Source: Pseudomonas sp. GOM6
Lineage (GTDB): Bacteria > Pseudomonadota > Gammaproteobacteria > Pseudomonadales > Pseudomonadaceae
NCBI RefSeq assembly: GCF_029537485.1
Contig: NZ_JARPUS010000001.1
Coordinates: 310,001 to 374,000 of the forward strand
Reading direction: 5' to 3'
Length of the DNA stretch: 64,000 bases
The position numbers and the translations under genes were made by a program. Below are positions 36,371 to 45,302 of this stretch, piece after piece. The notes beneath the pieces are model-generated. The model was given only the letters and a program-made list of their open reading frames with translations, searched no databases and had not been told where the DNA came from. Within the stretch, counting starts at the first letter, position 1, and each line of letters begins with the position of its first letter.

Positions 36371-37510
36371 TTACACCTCGATCCGGTTCATATAGGCGCT
36401 AAACCCCTGCAGATAGCGCGGGATCGGCATGAGGAAGGCGTCGTGGCCCTGCGGTGCATCGATTTCCAGGTAGCAGACGTTCTTCTTCGCGCTGAGCAGG
36501 GCGTCGACGATTTCCCGCGAGCGTGCCGGCGAGAAGCGCCAATCGGTGGTGAAGGACATCAGGCAGAAGTCCGCCTTCACCCCGGCCAGCGTCTTGGCCA
36601 GATCGTCGCCGTATGCGGCGGCTGGGTCGAAGTAGTCCAGGGCTTTGGTCATCAGCACGTAGGTGTTGGCGTCGAAGCGCCCGGAGAACTCCTCGCCCTG
36701 GTAGCGCAGGTAGCTCTCGACCTGGAACTCGACACTGTGGAAGTCGTAGTTGAGCTTGTCGGTCTTCAGTTCGCGGCCGAATTTCTCGCCCATGGCGTCA
36801 TCCGACAGGTAGGTGATGTGCCCGACCATGCGCGCCAGCATCAGGCCGCGCTTGGGAATCACGCCGTGCTCCTGGAAGTGACCGCCGTGGAACTCCGGAT
36901 CGGTGAGGATGGCCTGGCGCGCCACCTCGTTGAAGGCGATGTTTTGCGCCGACAGCTTGGGCGCCGAGGCGATGCACAGGCAGTGGCGCACGCGCTCGGG
37001 GTAGCTGATGGTCCACTGCAGGGCCTGCATGCCGCCGAGGCTGCCCCCCACGACCGCCGCCCACTGCTGAATGCCGAGCCGGTCGGCCAGGCGTGCCTGG
37101 CTGTGCACCCAGTCTTCTACCGTCATTACCGGGAAGTCGGCGCCATAGGGTTTGCCGCTGGCCGGGTTGAGGCTGGAGGGGCCGGTGCTGCCGTTGCAGC
37201 CGCCGAGGTTGTTGAGGCTGACGACGAAGAATTGGTCGGTGTCGATTGGCTTGCCGGGGCCGATGCAGCTGTCCCACCAGCCCGGTTTGCGATCATCGGT
37301 GCTGTGGTAGCCGGCGGCATGGTGGTGGCCGGAGAGCGCATGGCAGATCAGCACGGCGTTGCTGGCCGTGGCGTTGAGCGTGCCATAGGTTTCGTAGACC
37401 AGCTGGTAGTGGGCCAGGCTGCGGCCGCAAACCAGGGCTAGCGGCTCGTCGAAGTGCGCGGTCTGGGGCGTGACCAGGCCAACGGAGTCGGCGGGGAAAA
37501 CAGTCGGCAT
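36371..37510 (-). CDS. metX: Homoserine O-acyltransferase
   Basis: The product is 379 residues with an alpha/beta-hydrolase fold. [19 protein letters not shown] contains the nucleophile elbow, the expected Ser in [19 protein letters not shown] text (here [15 protein letters not shown]) forms the oxyanion side, and [12 protein letters not shown] supplies the catalytic Asp/His end. It acylates homoserine for methionine synthesis. In Pseudomonas this MetX group is reported to use succinyl-CoA, so the donor is left open. First gene of a long operon through metW, DUF4426, rdgB and hemW. Confidence 0.93.
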   Translation of the reverse strand: MPTVFPADSVGLVTPQTAHFDEPLALVCGRSLAHYQLVYETYGTLNATASNAVLICHALSGHHHAAGYHSTDDRKPGWWDSCIGPGKPIDTDQFFVVSLNNLGGCNGSTGPSSLNPASGKPYGADFPVMTVEDWVHSQARLADRLGIQQWAAVVGGSLGGMQALQWTISYPERVRHCLCIASAPKLSAQNIAFNEVARQAILTDPEFHGGHFQEHGVIPKRGLMLARMVGHITYLSDDAMGEKFGRELKTDKLNYDFHSVEFQVESYLRYQGEEFSGRFDANTYVLMTKALDYFDPAAAYGDDLAKTLAGVKADFCLMSFTTDWRFSPARSREIVDALLSAKKNVCYLEIDAPQGHDAFLMPIPRYLQGFSAYMNRIEV

Positions 37511-37551
37511 CGAGCCTGCTCTCGTTCGAAGAAGAGCAGCAGTCTAAAGAG

Positions 37552-37584
37552 CACGGCCCCCGGCAGCAAGCACCGGAGGCCGTG
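37552..37584 (-). terminator. Probable terminator after the dynamin-like gene
   Basis: Stem CACGGCC / GGCCGTG (37552-37558 with 37578-37584) continues inward as CCGG/CCGG with a mismatch. Reading the minus strand it is followed by CTCTTT. It lies between the dynamin-like gene and metX, so it should separate the two transcripts, although the U-tract is short. Confidence 0.55.
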
Positions 37585-37609
37585 GGCAAGTGCCTGAATC
37601 TAGAGGCTT

Positions 37610-39598
37610 TCAGGCCTGCTCAGAGGCGCTCTGTGGACGGATTGCGGTAGGCAGGCTGACCACCTTGCCCTGGCGCTGGATCGGTGCCGGTCGACGCAGC
37701 GCGCGGAGCATCTCGTTGGCCTGGGCCAGCTGGGTTTCCAGTTGCGCGGTATAGCTGGCCAGCTGCTGGCCGCGCTGGCGCGCCTGCTGGGTCTCCTGGG
37801 CCAGGGCCTTGAGCCGCAGCATGTGGGTTTCCAGCAACTGCTTGTGCTCCAGGGTGTGCTGCATCAGCGGCATCAGCGCGTCGCTGGCCCATTGTTCGGC
37901 GTCGTTGCGCAGGCGCTGGTGCAGGCCGATGACCTCCTGCACCAGGGTGGCGAAGAAGCGCCGGGTCAGGCTGCGCTGTTCGGTGAGCAGGGTCTTCAGG
38001 TGCAGGCGGAACTGGTCGGCCTTCTCGCGCAGTTGCTTGAGCTCACGCAGGTAGCGCTGACTGTTGAATTGCGGTGCATCCACGCCGTGCAGCGGGTTTT
38101 CTTCGTTGTGCCGGCGGTAGATGGCGGCGACCATCTTGTTGGCCATCTCGGCTTCCTGGGCCAGGTTGCTCAGGTCGTGGCCGACACTGCGGAAGAACTG
38201 CACGATGGCCTGATTGATGCCCAGGGTGGTCCAGCTGCCGGCTAGGCCCTGGCGTACCTGAGCCAGATGCTGCTCCAGGCGTTCCGGGCGCACGGCCGCA
38301 CGCAGCAACTCGCCCTGGCGGCGCAGCAGGCGTTGGTTGGTCTTCAGACCGAGCAGGCGCTTGTGGTGCTGGCTGTGGTCTTCCTTGGTCTTGGCGGTCA
38401 GCTCGAACAGCAGTTGGCCATTGTCGTGCTGGTGCGTGGTGAGCAGGTGCTGCTGCTCGCGCACTTTTTCCAGACGCAGGCTTAGCACGTGCTGGCTGTT
38501 GTTGAGCAGGGCCAGCACCTGATTGACCACGCGGTCTTCGAGCAGGCGCTCCTTCTGCGCGACGATGCGCTCGCACAGCAGGTTTTCCAGATTGGCCAGT
38601 TGGCTGCGGTTGAGCAGAGCATCGTCCTGGCGCACCTTGGCAATCAGGGCCTGCTTGGCGGACAGCGGCAGCACGCTGGCGGCGGGGATGCCCAGCTGCT
38701 TGGCGGTGGTGTTCTGCACCAGGCCGATGGCCTTCTGCACGTATTCCTCGCCGGCCAAGTCATCCCACAGCACGTCGATCTTGTTCAGTACGGCGAACAG
38801 GCTGGCCTGGGTATCTTCGTCCAGCTGGCGGATATGTTCCTGCCAGATGGCCATGTCGCTGGCGGTGACGCCGGTGTCGGCGGACAGCAGGAAGATGATC
38901 GCCTGGGCACTGGGCAGCATCGACAGGGTCAGCTCCGGCTCGCTGCCCAGGGCGTTGAGGCCAGGGGTGTCGAGAATACGCAGGCCTTGACGCAGCAGCG
39001 GATGGTCGAAGTTGACCATGGCATGGCGCCAGGCCGGCACCAGTACCTGGCCTGGCTTGCCGGTCGCTTCCAGCATTTCCGGTAGGAAACCGAGCTGGAT
39101 CGCCTGTTCCACCGCCATCGGTTTGGTTTTCGCGACCTGGGCGAAGGCCAGGGCCATATTGTTTGGGTCGCTGGGGTCCAGTGGAATGTTCACCCAGTGC
39201 CGGGGAATACGCTTGAACTGCGCCACGCTGGCGTCGGTCATGCGGGTTTCGATGGGCAACAGGCGGATATAGGAGCGTTCCGAGCGCGGGTCGAAGAACA
39301 GCTCGGTTGGACACATGGTGGTACGCCCAGCCTGGGACGGCAGCATGCGTTGTCCGTACTCGGAGAAGAACAGGCTGTTGATCAGCTCGGTCTTGCCGCG
39401 AGAAAACTCGCCGACGAAGGCCAGGGTGATGTGGTCGGTGCGCAGCAGTTTGAGGGCGCGCTCCAGGCGCGCATCCATGGCGTCCGAGCCGAGGCGGTTG
39501 TGCGCCAGCCAGCTGCGGTAGCGCGTAATCTCGCGCATCAACTCGCGCTTCCAGCCGACGTAGGCATCAACCTGCTGACTGAGACGTTCCATGCTCAT
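37610..39598 (-). CDS. Dynamin-like GTPase
   Basis: The product is about 662 residues from the ATG of MSMERLSQQVDAYVGWK, which has AGGAG eight bases upstream. The GTPase domain is at the N-terminal side: P-loop FVGEFSRGKTELINSLFFSE (about residues 60-80), the switch-I region AGRTTMCPTELFFD, LRILDTPGLNALGSEPEL (DxxG), and NKIDVLWDDL (NKxD). The rest is long coiled-coil helix, up to residue 650 (for example ETHMLRLKALAQETQQARQR). No transmembrane paddle is clear, so membrane action is inferred from the family and not seen. It is monocistronic with its own promoter at 39689. Confidence 0.85.
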   Translation of the reverse strand: MSMERLSQQVDAYVGWKRELMREITRYRSWLAHNRLGSDAMDARLERALKLLRTDHITLAFVGEFSRGKTELINSLFFSEYGQRMLPSQAGRTTMCPTELFFDPRSERSYIRLLPIETRMTDASVAQFKRIPRHWVNIPLDPSDPNNMALAFAQVAKTKPMAVEQAIQLGFLPEMLEATGKPGQVLVPAWRHAMVNFDHPLLRQGLRILDTPGLNALGSEPELTLSMLPSAQAIIFLLSADTGVTASDMAIWQEHIRQLDEDTQASLFAVLNKIDVLWDDLAGEEYVQKAIGLVQNTTAKQLGIPAASVLPLSAKQALIAKVRQDDALLNRSQLANLENLLCERIVAQKERLLEDRVVNQVLALLNNSQHVLSLRLEKVREQQHLLTTHQHDNGQLLFELTAKTKEDHSQHHKRLLGLKTNQRLLRRQGELLRAAVRPERLEQHLAQVRQGLAGSWTTLGINQAIVQFFRSVGHDLSNLAQEAEMANKMVAAIYRRHNEENPLHGVDAPQFNSQRYLRELKQLREKADQFRLHLKTLLTEQRSLTRRFFATLVQEVIGLHQRLRNDAEQWASDALMPLMQHTLEHKQLLETHMLRLKALAQETQQARQRGQQLASYTAQLETQLAQANEMLRALRRPAPIQRQGKVVSLPTAIRPQSASEQA

Positions 39599-39688
39599 CC
39601 TGGCGCTCCTCTGGGTGGCGCATCCTGCTTGGGCGGAGTTTCTGGCAGGGCTCTGCAATATACCCGGAGCTTTGCCGAAGATGACTGC

Positions 39689-39716
39689 ATTATGCGGAGG
39701 CATGGGCGGGCGTCAA
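39689..39716 (-). promoter_or_regulatory. Probable sigma-70 promoter of the dynamin-like gene
   Basis: On the minus strand TTGACG (39716-39711) lies 16 bases before CATAAT (39694-39689), about 90 bases upstream of the ATG at 39598. This gives a leader transcript and is a 5/6 by 5/6 consensus match. Confidence 0.6.
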
Positions 39717-39750
39717 TTGCGCTGGTTCACAACTCCTGCCCGGTGGCTGA

Positions 39751-40047
39751 TCAAGGCGACCGAGCGGTCAGTCCTGGCAGGGGTGGCAGCTGGCGTGGCG
39801 CCTGGATACGCACGCGCTTCTGTCGGTTCAGCTCGCCGCTTTCCAGGTGAACCTGGCTCTTGGCGACGCCGAACGCCTTGCCGATGAATGCCAGCAGATG
39901 GGCGTTGGCCTTGCCTTCCAGCGGGGGCGCGGTCAGGCGAATCTTCAGCCGTCCGCCGTGCAGCCCGGCGAACTCGTCCTTGCTCGCCTTGGGCTGCAGG
40001 TGGCAGTCGAGCAGTAGGTCCTCGCCGTCCCAGCGGAACCAGCTCAC
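39751..40047 (-). CDS. yggU: YggU/DUF167 family protein
   Basis: The product is 98 residues with the DUF167 pattern: LDCHLQPKASKDEFAGLHGGRLKIRLTAPP and GKANAHLLAFIGKAFGV. Function is unknown; small cytosolic alpha/beta fold. It overlaps yggT by four bases and ends the yggS-proC-yggT-yggU operon. Confidence 0.9.
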   Translation of the reverse strand: MSWFRWDGEDLLLDCHLQPKASKDEFAGLHGGRLKIRLTAPPLEGKANAHLLAFIGKAFGVAKSQVHLESGELNRQKRVRIQAPRQLPPLPGLTARSP

Positions 40048-40634
40048 ATCAGCAGGCCGAGTACCGCCGGCATGTGGCTCATGGCCGCCAGGTTCTTCAC
40101 CACCAGCATGTCGAGCAGGTTGATCGCGATAAAGGCGAAGATCGGCGAGATATCCAGGCCGCCGAGGCTCGGCAGTATCTTGCGGATGGGCGTCAGCAGC
40201 GGCTCGCAGATCTGGTTGACCAGTTGTGCGCCAGGGTTGTAGCTGCCCGGTGCGACCCAGGACAGGATGACGCTGATGATCAGCGCGAAGAAGAAGATCT
40301 TGAGGAACAGCGAGGTCACCCCGATCACCGCCCAGACCAGCAGTTGCAGCGGGTTGCCGGTGGTACCGTAGGCCAACAGCAGGGTCAGACCCATGATCGC
40401 CAGCTGCACCAGGATGGCCAGCAGCAAAGAAGCCAGGTCGAGACCGCCGAAGCCGGGGATGATCCGCCGCAGCGGTTTGAGCAGCGGCTGGGTGGCCTTG
40501 ACCGCGAACTGGCTGAGCGGGTTGTAGAAGTCGGCACGTACCAATTGCAGGACGAAGCGCAGCAGGACGATCAGCAGGTACAGGCTGCCGAGGGTCTGCA
40601 GAACATAGATGGCGGCGGTGTTCAGTCCGTTCAT
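40044..40634 (-). CDS. yggT: YggT-family integral membrane protein
   Basis: The product is 196 residues: two YggT repeats, each with two hydrophobic helices, for example LYLLIVLLRFVLQLVRADFYNP with FVLQL. The second repeat is around FFFALIISVILSWVAPGSYNP, and each is followed by the conserved QPLLKPLRRIIPGFGGLD and EPLLTPIRKILPSLGGLD. Implicated in osmotic or membrane homeostasis in other bacteria. Nine bases after proC. Confidence 0.92.
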   Translation of the reverse strand: MNGLNTAAIYVLQTLGSLYLLIVLLRFVLQLVRADFYNPLSQFAVKATQPLLKPLRRIIPGFGGLDLASLLLAILVQLAIMGLTLLLAYGTTGNPLQLLVWAVIGVTSLFLKIFFFALIISVILSWVAPGSYNPGAQLVNQICEPLLTPIRKILPSLGGLDISPIFAFIAINLLDMLVVKNLAAMSHMPAVLGLLM

Positions 40635-40643
40635 GGGGATTCC

Positions 40644-41462
40644 TTATTGGCCCAGTTGTTCGGCGAGTTCGGCGGAGCGTTTGGCGGCGGCATCCAGTGC
40701 CTGTTGCACCAGGGTTTCGAAGCCACCGGCCTGGAAACTCTTGATCGCCGCTTCGGTGGTGCCGTTGGGCGAAGTCACCCGGCGGCGCAGCTCGGCGGCA
40801 TCGACATCGCTCTCGGTGGCCATGCGTGCGGCGCCCAGGGCGGTCTGCAGCGTCAGCTGGGCGGCGATCGCGCGGGGCAGGCCGAGTTGCTCGCCGGCGG
40901 CGGTCATCGCCTCGATCAACAGGAAGAAGTAGGCCGGGCCGCTGCCGGAAACGGCGGTGACGGCATCGATCAGTTGCTCCTCATCCAGCCACAGGGCCAG
41001 GCCGACGGCGCTAAGCAGCTGTTCGGCTTGCTGGCGCTGTGCGGCAGAGACTTTCGCGTTGGCATACAGGCCGCTCACACCCTGGCGCAGCAGGGCTGGA
41101 GTGTTGGGCATGCAGCGCACGATGGCCAGGTCGCCGAGCCAGGCGCTCAGGCTGGCGCAGGTGATGCCGGCGGCGATGGAGACGATCAGTTGTTGCGGCT
41201 GCAGGCTGGGGGCAAGGGCCTGGCATACGCCCTTGAGCACCTGCGGCTTTGTCGCCAGCACCACCACGTCGGCGCCGCTCACGGCGTCGGCATTGTTCTC
41301 GAAGACTGCGATGCCGTATTCGTCTGCGACCTTGGTGCGCTGCTCGGCGCCTGGTTCGCTTGCGCGGATATGGCTGGCCGGAATGCCCTGGGCCAGCAGG
41401 CCGCCGATCAGGCTGGTGGCCATGTTTCCGGCGCCGATGAAGGCGATGCGCGGGTGGCTCAT
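40644..41462 (-). CDS. proC: Pyrroline-5-carboxylate reductase
   Basis: The product is 272 residues. Rossmann motif IAFIGAGNMATSLIGGLL at the N-terminus; the substrate-binding and dimer helices near the end contain VSGSGPAYFFLLIEAM and the ProC signature LRRRVTSPNGTTEAAI. It makes proline from pyrroline-5-carboxylate with NAD(P)H. The start overlaps the yggS stop by four bases, the usual yggS-proC pairing. Confidence 0.96.
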   Translation of the reverse strand: MSHPRIAFIGAGNMATSLIGGLLAQGIPASHIRASEPGAEQRTKVADEYGIAVFENNADAVSGADVVVLATKPQVLKGVCQALAPSLQPQQLIVSIAAGITCASLSAWLGDLAIVRCMPNTPALLRQGVSGLYANAKVSAAQRQQAEQLLSAVGLALWLDEEQLIDAVTAVSGSGPAYFFLLIEAMTAAGEQLGLPRAIAAQLTLQTALGAARMATESDVDAAELRRRVTSPNGTTEAAIKSFQAGGFETLVQQALDAAAKRSAELAEQLGQ

Positions 41463-42160
41463 GATTCGCTTCCTTTATTAACTGGGTAATCGCGCGCACC
41501 AAACAGCGCCGATCCGATGCGCACCCAGGTAGCGCCTTCGGCCACGGCGGCCTCCAGATCTTGGCTCATGCCCATCGACAGGCAGTCGAGGTCCATCCCC
41601 AGGCCATCGCGCAATTCACGCAGTTGCGCCAATGGCACACGCTGGGCGACGGGGTCTTCCGTTGGCTCGGGGATGGTCATCAGTCCACGTAGTTTCAGGT
41701 GCGGCAGTTGTGTCACGGCGCGGGCCAGCGCCGGTAGTTCCTCGGGCGTGCAGCCAGACTTGCTGGTCTCGCCGCTGACATTGACCTGCAGGCAGATATT
41801 CAGCGGTGGCAGGTGCGCCGGACGTTGTTCGGACAGGCGCTGGGCGATCTTCAGGCGATCCACCGAGTGGACCCAGTCGAAGTGTTCGGCCAGCGGTCTG
41901 GTCTTGTTCGATTGAATGGGGCCGATGAAGTGCCAGATCAAGTCCAGGTCGCTCAACTCGGCCTGCTTGCCCAGTGCTTCCTGCAGGTAGTTTTCACCGA
42001 AGTCGCGCTGACCGCTGGCGAACGCCTCGCGAATGGCAGCGGCAGGTTTGGTCTTGCTCACGGCGAGCAGCCCGATTGCCGCCGAATCGCGCTGCGAGGC
42101 TTGCGCCGCCTCACGGATACGCGCGCGAACCTTTGCAATATTCTCTGCTATCGTGGACAT
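41459..42160 (-). CDS. yggS: YggS-family pyridoxal-phosphate homeostasis protein
   Basis: The product is 233 residues. The PLP lysine is in LLAVSKTKPAAAIREAF (near residue 36); FGENYLQEALGKQ and WHFIGPIQSNKT are diagnostic, as is LSMGMSQDLEAAVAEGATWVRIGSALFG. The protein carries PLP but has no known catalysis, and its loss disturbs vitamin B6 and amino-acid pools. It leads the yggS-proC-yggT-yggU operon and is divergent from pilT, only 72 bases away. Confidence 0.95.
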   Translation of the reverse strand: MSTIAENIAKVRARIREAAQASQRDSAAIGLLAVSKTKPAAAIREAFASGQRDFGENYLQEALGKQAELSDLDLIWHFIGPIQSNKTRPLAEHFDWVHSVDRLKIAQRLSEQRPAHLPPLNICLQVNVSGETSKSGCTPEELPALARAVTQLPHLKLRGLMTIPEPTEDPVAQRVPLAQLRELRDGLGMDLDCLSMGMSQDLEAAVAEGATWVRIGSALFGARDYPVNKGSES

Positions 42161-42232
42161 TACTTGCGCTCTTAAGCCCGCCCATCAGGGGTCTGCGGCA
42201 TTCTACCTGCTTGCATGTGATTGGGGAGTCCC

Positions 42233-43267
42233 ATGGATATTACCGAGCTGCTCGCCTTCAGCGCCAAGCAAGGCGCGTCGGACCTGCACCTCTCGGCGGG
42301 TCTGCCGCCGATGATTCGTGTCGATGGTGATGTACGGCGGATCAACTTGCCGCCGATGGACCACAAACAGGTCCACGCGCTGATCTACGACATCATGAAC
42401 GACAAGCAGCGCAAGGATTACGAGGAGTTCCTAGAAACCGACTTCTCCTTCGAAGTCCCTGGCGTGGCGCGTTTCCGGGTCAACGCCTTCAACCAGAATC
42501 GCGGCGCCGGCGCCGTGTTCCGGACCATTCCTTCCAAGGTCCTGAGCATGGAAGACCTCGGTATGGGCGAGGTGTTCAAGAAAATCACCGATGTACCGCG
42601 TGGCCTGGTGCTGGTCACCGGCCCGACCGGTTCGGGCAAGTCGACCACCCTGGCGGCGATGCTCGACTACCTGAACAACAACAAATATCACCACATCCTC
42701 ACCATCGAAGACCCGATCGAATTCGTCCACGAATCGAAAAAGTGCCTGGTCAACCAGCGTGAGGTGCACCGCGACACCCACGGCTTCTCCGAAGCCCTGC
42801 GCTCGGCGCTGCGGGAAGACCCGGACATCATCCTGGTCGGTGAGATGCGTGACCTGGAGACCATCCGCCTGGCGCTGACCGCCGCGGAAACCGGTCACCT
42901 GGTATTCGGCACCCTGCACACCACCTCTGCGGCCAAGACCATCGACCGCGTGGTCGACGTGTTCCCGGCCGAGGAGAAGTCCATGGTTCGTTCCATGCTC
43001 TCCGAATCCCTGCAGGCGGTGATCTCGCAGACGCTGATGAAGAAAATCGGCGGTGGCCGGGTGGCGGCTCACGAGATCATGATCGGTACGCCGGCGATCC
43101 GTAACCTGATCCGTGAGGACAAGGTGGCGCAGATGTACTCTGCGATTCAGACCGGTGGTTCGCTGGGCATGCAGACCCTCGACAGCTGCCTGAAGAATCT
43201 GCTGAGCAAGGGCCTGATCAGTCGCGAAAGTGCGCGCGAGAAAGCCAAGACGCCGGAAAACTTCTAA
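42233..43267 (+). CDS. pilT: Type IV pilus retraction ATPase PilT
   Basis: The product is 344 residues from ATG (MDITELLAFSAKQGASDLHL), 12 bases past an in-frame alternative. Walker A GPTGSGKSTTLAAML, Asp box ILTIEDPIEFVH, Walker B DPDIILVGEMRDLET, His box HLVFGTLHTTSA, and the retraction-specific AIRNLIRE motif are all present. It powers pilus depolymerisation for twitching and DNA uptake. Followed by pilU after 51 bases; divergent from yggS. Confidence 0.97.
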   Translation: MDITELLAFSAKQGASDLHLSAGLPPMIRVDGDVRRINLPPMDHKQVHALIYDIMNDKQRKDYEEFLETDFSFEVPGVARFRVNAFNQNRGAGAVFRTIPSKVLSMEDLGMGEVFKKITDVPRGLVLVTGPTGSGKSTTLAAMLDYLNNNKYHHILTIEDPIEFVHESKKCLVNQREVHRDTHGFSEALRSALREDPDIILVGEMRDLETIRLALTAAETGHLVFGTLHTTSAAKTIDRVVDVFPAEEKSMVRSMLSESLQAVISQTLMKKIGGGRVAAHEIMIGTPAIRNLIREDKVAQMYSAIQTGGSLGMQTLDSCLKNLLSKGLISRESAREKAKTPENF

Positions 43268-43318
43268 TAACGAGGCCGCCATCGAGGCGGCCATGCACGA
43301 GCAATACGGGCGGGATAG

Positions 43319-44464
43319 ATGGAATTCGAAAAGCTGTTGCGGCTGATGGTGGAAAAGGGTGGTTCTGACCTGTTCATCACGGCGGGCGTGCCGCCGTCGA
43401 TGAAGGTCAACGGCAAGATCATGCCGGTGACCAAGAACCCCATGTCGCCGGAGCAGACTCGCGAGACCGTGCACTCGGTGATGAACGAGCAGCAGCGCCG
43501 CGAGTTCACCGAGAATCACGAGTGTAACTTCGCCATCAGCGCCCGCGGCGTCGGTCGCTTTCGGGTCAGCGCCTTCTACCAGCGCAACCTGGCCGGCATG
43601 GTGCTGCGCCGCATCGAGACCAATATCCCGACCCTCGATGATCTCAAACTGCCCGAGGTGCTAAAGAAGCTGGCACTGACCAAGCGCGGCCTGGTGCTGT
43701 TCGTCGGTGCCACCGGTACCGGTAAGTCCACCTCGCTGGCGGCGATGATCGGCTACCGCAACAAGAACACCAGTGGCCACATCATCTCCATCGAAGACCC
43801 GATCGAGTACATCCACCAACACCAGAACTGCATCGTCACCCAGCGCGAAGTCGGCATCGACACCGAGTCCTTCGAGGTGGCGCTGAAGAACACCCTGCGC
43901 CAGGCGCCGGATGTAATCCTGATCGGTGAGATCCGTACCCGCGAGACCATGGACTACGCGGTGGCTTTCGCCGAAACCGGCCACCTGGCACTGGCCACCC
44001 TGCACGCCAACAACGCTAACCAGGCGCTGGACCGCATCATCAACTTCTTCCCGCCGGACCGGCACAACCAGGTGTGGATGGACCTGTCGCTCAACCTCAA
44101 AGCCATCGTCGCGCAGCAGTTGGTGCCGACCCCGGATGGCAAGGGGCGTCGGGCGGTGATCGAGGTGCTGATCAACACCCCGCTGGCTGCCGACCTGATC
44201 CGCAAGGGCGAAATTCACGAGCTCAAGGGCCTTATGAAACGCTCGACCGAGCTGGGCATGCAGACCTTCGATCAGGCTCTTTACAATCTCTACACCCAGG
44301 GTGAGATCACCTACGAGGACGCCCTGCTGTATGCCGACTCGGCCAACGACCTGCGCCTGATGATCAAGCTGGGGTCGGAAACCGACGGAGAGCACCTGAC
44401 CAGCATGAGTCAGGGCCTCAGCCTGGAAGTCAGCGAGGAAGATCCGGGGCGGCGCTTCCGCTAG
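43319..44464 (+). CDS. pilU: Type IV pilus retraction ATPase PilU
   Basis: The product is 381 residues. Walker A is GATGTGKSTSLAAM, Walker B DVILIGEIRTRET, His box HLALATLHANNAN. It resembles PilT but lacks AIRNLIRE (it has LAADLIRKGEIHELKGLMKRS) and has a C-terminal tail after residue 340 ending EEDPGRRFR, as in PilU. It assists PilT-driven retraction under load. The last 35 bases overlap the convergent DUF4130 gene. Confidence 0.96.
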   Translation: MEFEKLLRLMVEKGGSDLFITAGVPPSMKVNGKIMPVTKNPMSPEQTRETVHSVMNEQQRREFTENHECNFAISARGVGRFRVSAFYQRNLAGMVLRRIETNIPTLDDLKLPEVLKKLALTKRGLVLFVGATGTGKSTSLAAMIGYRNKNTSGHIISIEDPIEYIHQHQNCIVTQREVGIDTESFEVALKNTLRQAPDVILIGEIRTRETMDYAVAFAETGHLALATLHANNANQALDRIINFFPPDRHNQVWMDLSLNLKAIVAQQLVPTPDGKGRRAVIEVLINTPLAADLIRKGEIHELKGLMKRSTELGMQTFDQALYNLYTQGEITYEDALLYADSANDLRLMIKLGSETDGEHLTSMSQGLSLEVSEEDPGRRFR

Positions 44465-45302
44465 CCCCGGCGTCCTCCGCGCGCGGGCGAATGATCTTGC
44501 CGGCGCGCAAGCCAACGGCCAGCGCCTGCCCGTGGCGCTGCTCTCCGCTGCGGGCGCGTTGCATCAACTGCGGTATGAGCGGCCCTTCCGGCAGGCTCTT
44601 CCAGAAACGCACCGGCAGATTGTTCTCCAGTACGCCACGATTCAGGCGCGACGGGTTGAAGGTGCTTTCGTAGTAGGTCAGCCACAGCTGCTGACCTTCG
44701 TTGTCGGGCATCTGGGCCCATTGCCGCCATTGCAGTGGGCAGCGTTGTTCGTGTCGCAGGCGCTGGCCATCCCAGTACACGCCATCGCGTGGCGTGGCGA
44801 TCAGCCAGCTGTGCGCGCCCATGCGCTCGGCAAAGTGCATGCTGGCGCTGGGCAGGATGTCGTGGGCCGGCTCGTGCCAGGCAACGAAGTCAGGGCTGTT
44901 CTCGGCGGAGCAGGGCTGGAAACGCAAAAAGGCATGTAGGTGATGCGCCTCGCGGCGTACGGCCTTGAGCCGTCTGTGCAGTTCACTGCCGTCCGGATCA
45001 CCGGCCAGCATGGCGTTCCGTTCGCCCTGACAGACGCGCCACAGTACTCGGTACAGCAGGCTCCAGCGCTCCGCGCAGCGATAGCGAGCGGCCTGCTCCA
45101 GCAACTCCAGCAACTGACGCGGCACCTTGACCGGCGCGCTGGCTGCTGGCGGCTCAGTGGGGGCGTGTGCGCGGGCGAACAGATCGTCGTCCGCATCCTG
45201 CTCGCACCAGGTGATTGCCTGCGGCGCGACGTGCTGTGCCAGCAACTCGCGCGCGACCTGGCGCCAACCCCTAAAGCTGCCGTCGAAGTGGGCGGCGTGC
45301 AT
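44430..45302 (-). CDS. DUF4130/TIGR03915 putative DNA-repair protein
   Basis: The product is 290 residues. The DUF4130 features are visible: an N-terminal FDGSFRGWRQVARELLAQ, a helical region with RRLKAVRREAHHLHAFLRFQ, WLIATPRDGVYWDGQRL and WLTYYESTFNPSRLNRGVL. Many pseudomonads have this domain fused to a UdgX-type uracil-DNA glycosylase; that second domain is absent here. The C-terminal tail (ARSGEQRHGQALAVG on) runs into the end of pilU in antisense. It follows the radical-SAM gene with a one-base overlap, so it lies behind the same SOS box. Likely function is handling of an unknown DNA lesion. Confidence 0.82.
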   Translation of the reverse strand: MHAAHFDGSFRGWRQVARELLAQHVAPQAITWCEQDADDDLFARAHAPTEPPAASAPVKVPRQLLELLEQAARYRCAERWSLLYRVLWRVCQGERNAMLAGDPDGSELHRRLKAVRREAHHLHAFLRFQPCSAENSPDFVAWHEPAHDILPSASMHFAERMGAHSWLIATPRDGVYWDGQRLRHEQRCPLQWRQWAQMPDNEGQQLWLTYYESTFNPSRLNRGVLENNLPVRFWKSLPEGPLIPQLMQRARSGEQRHGQALAVGLRAGKIIRPRAEDAGASGSAAPDLPR

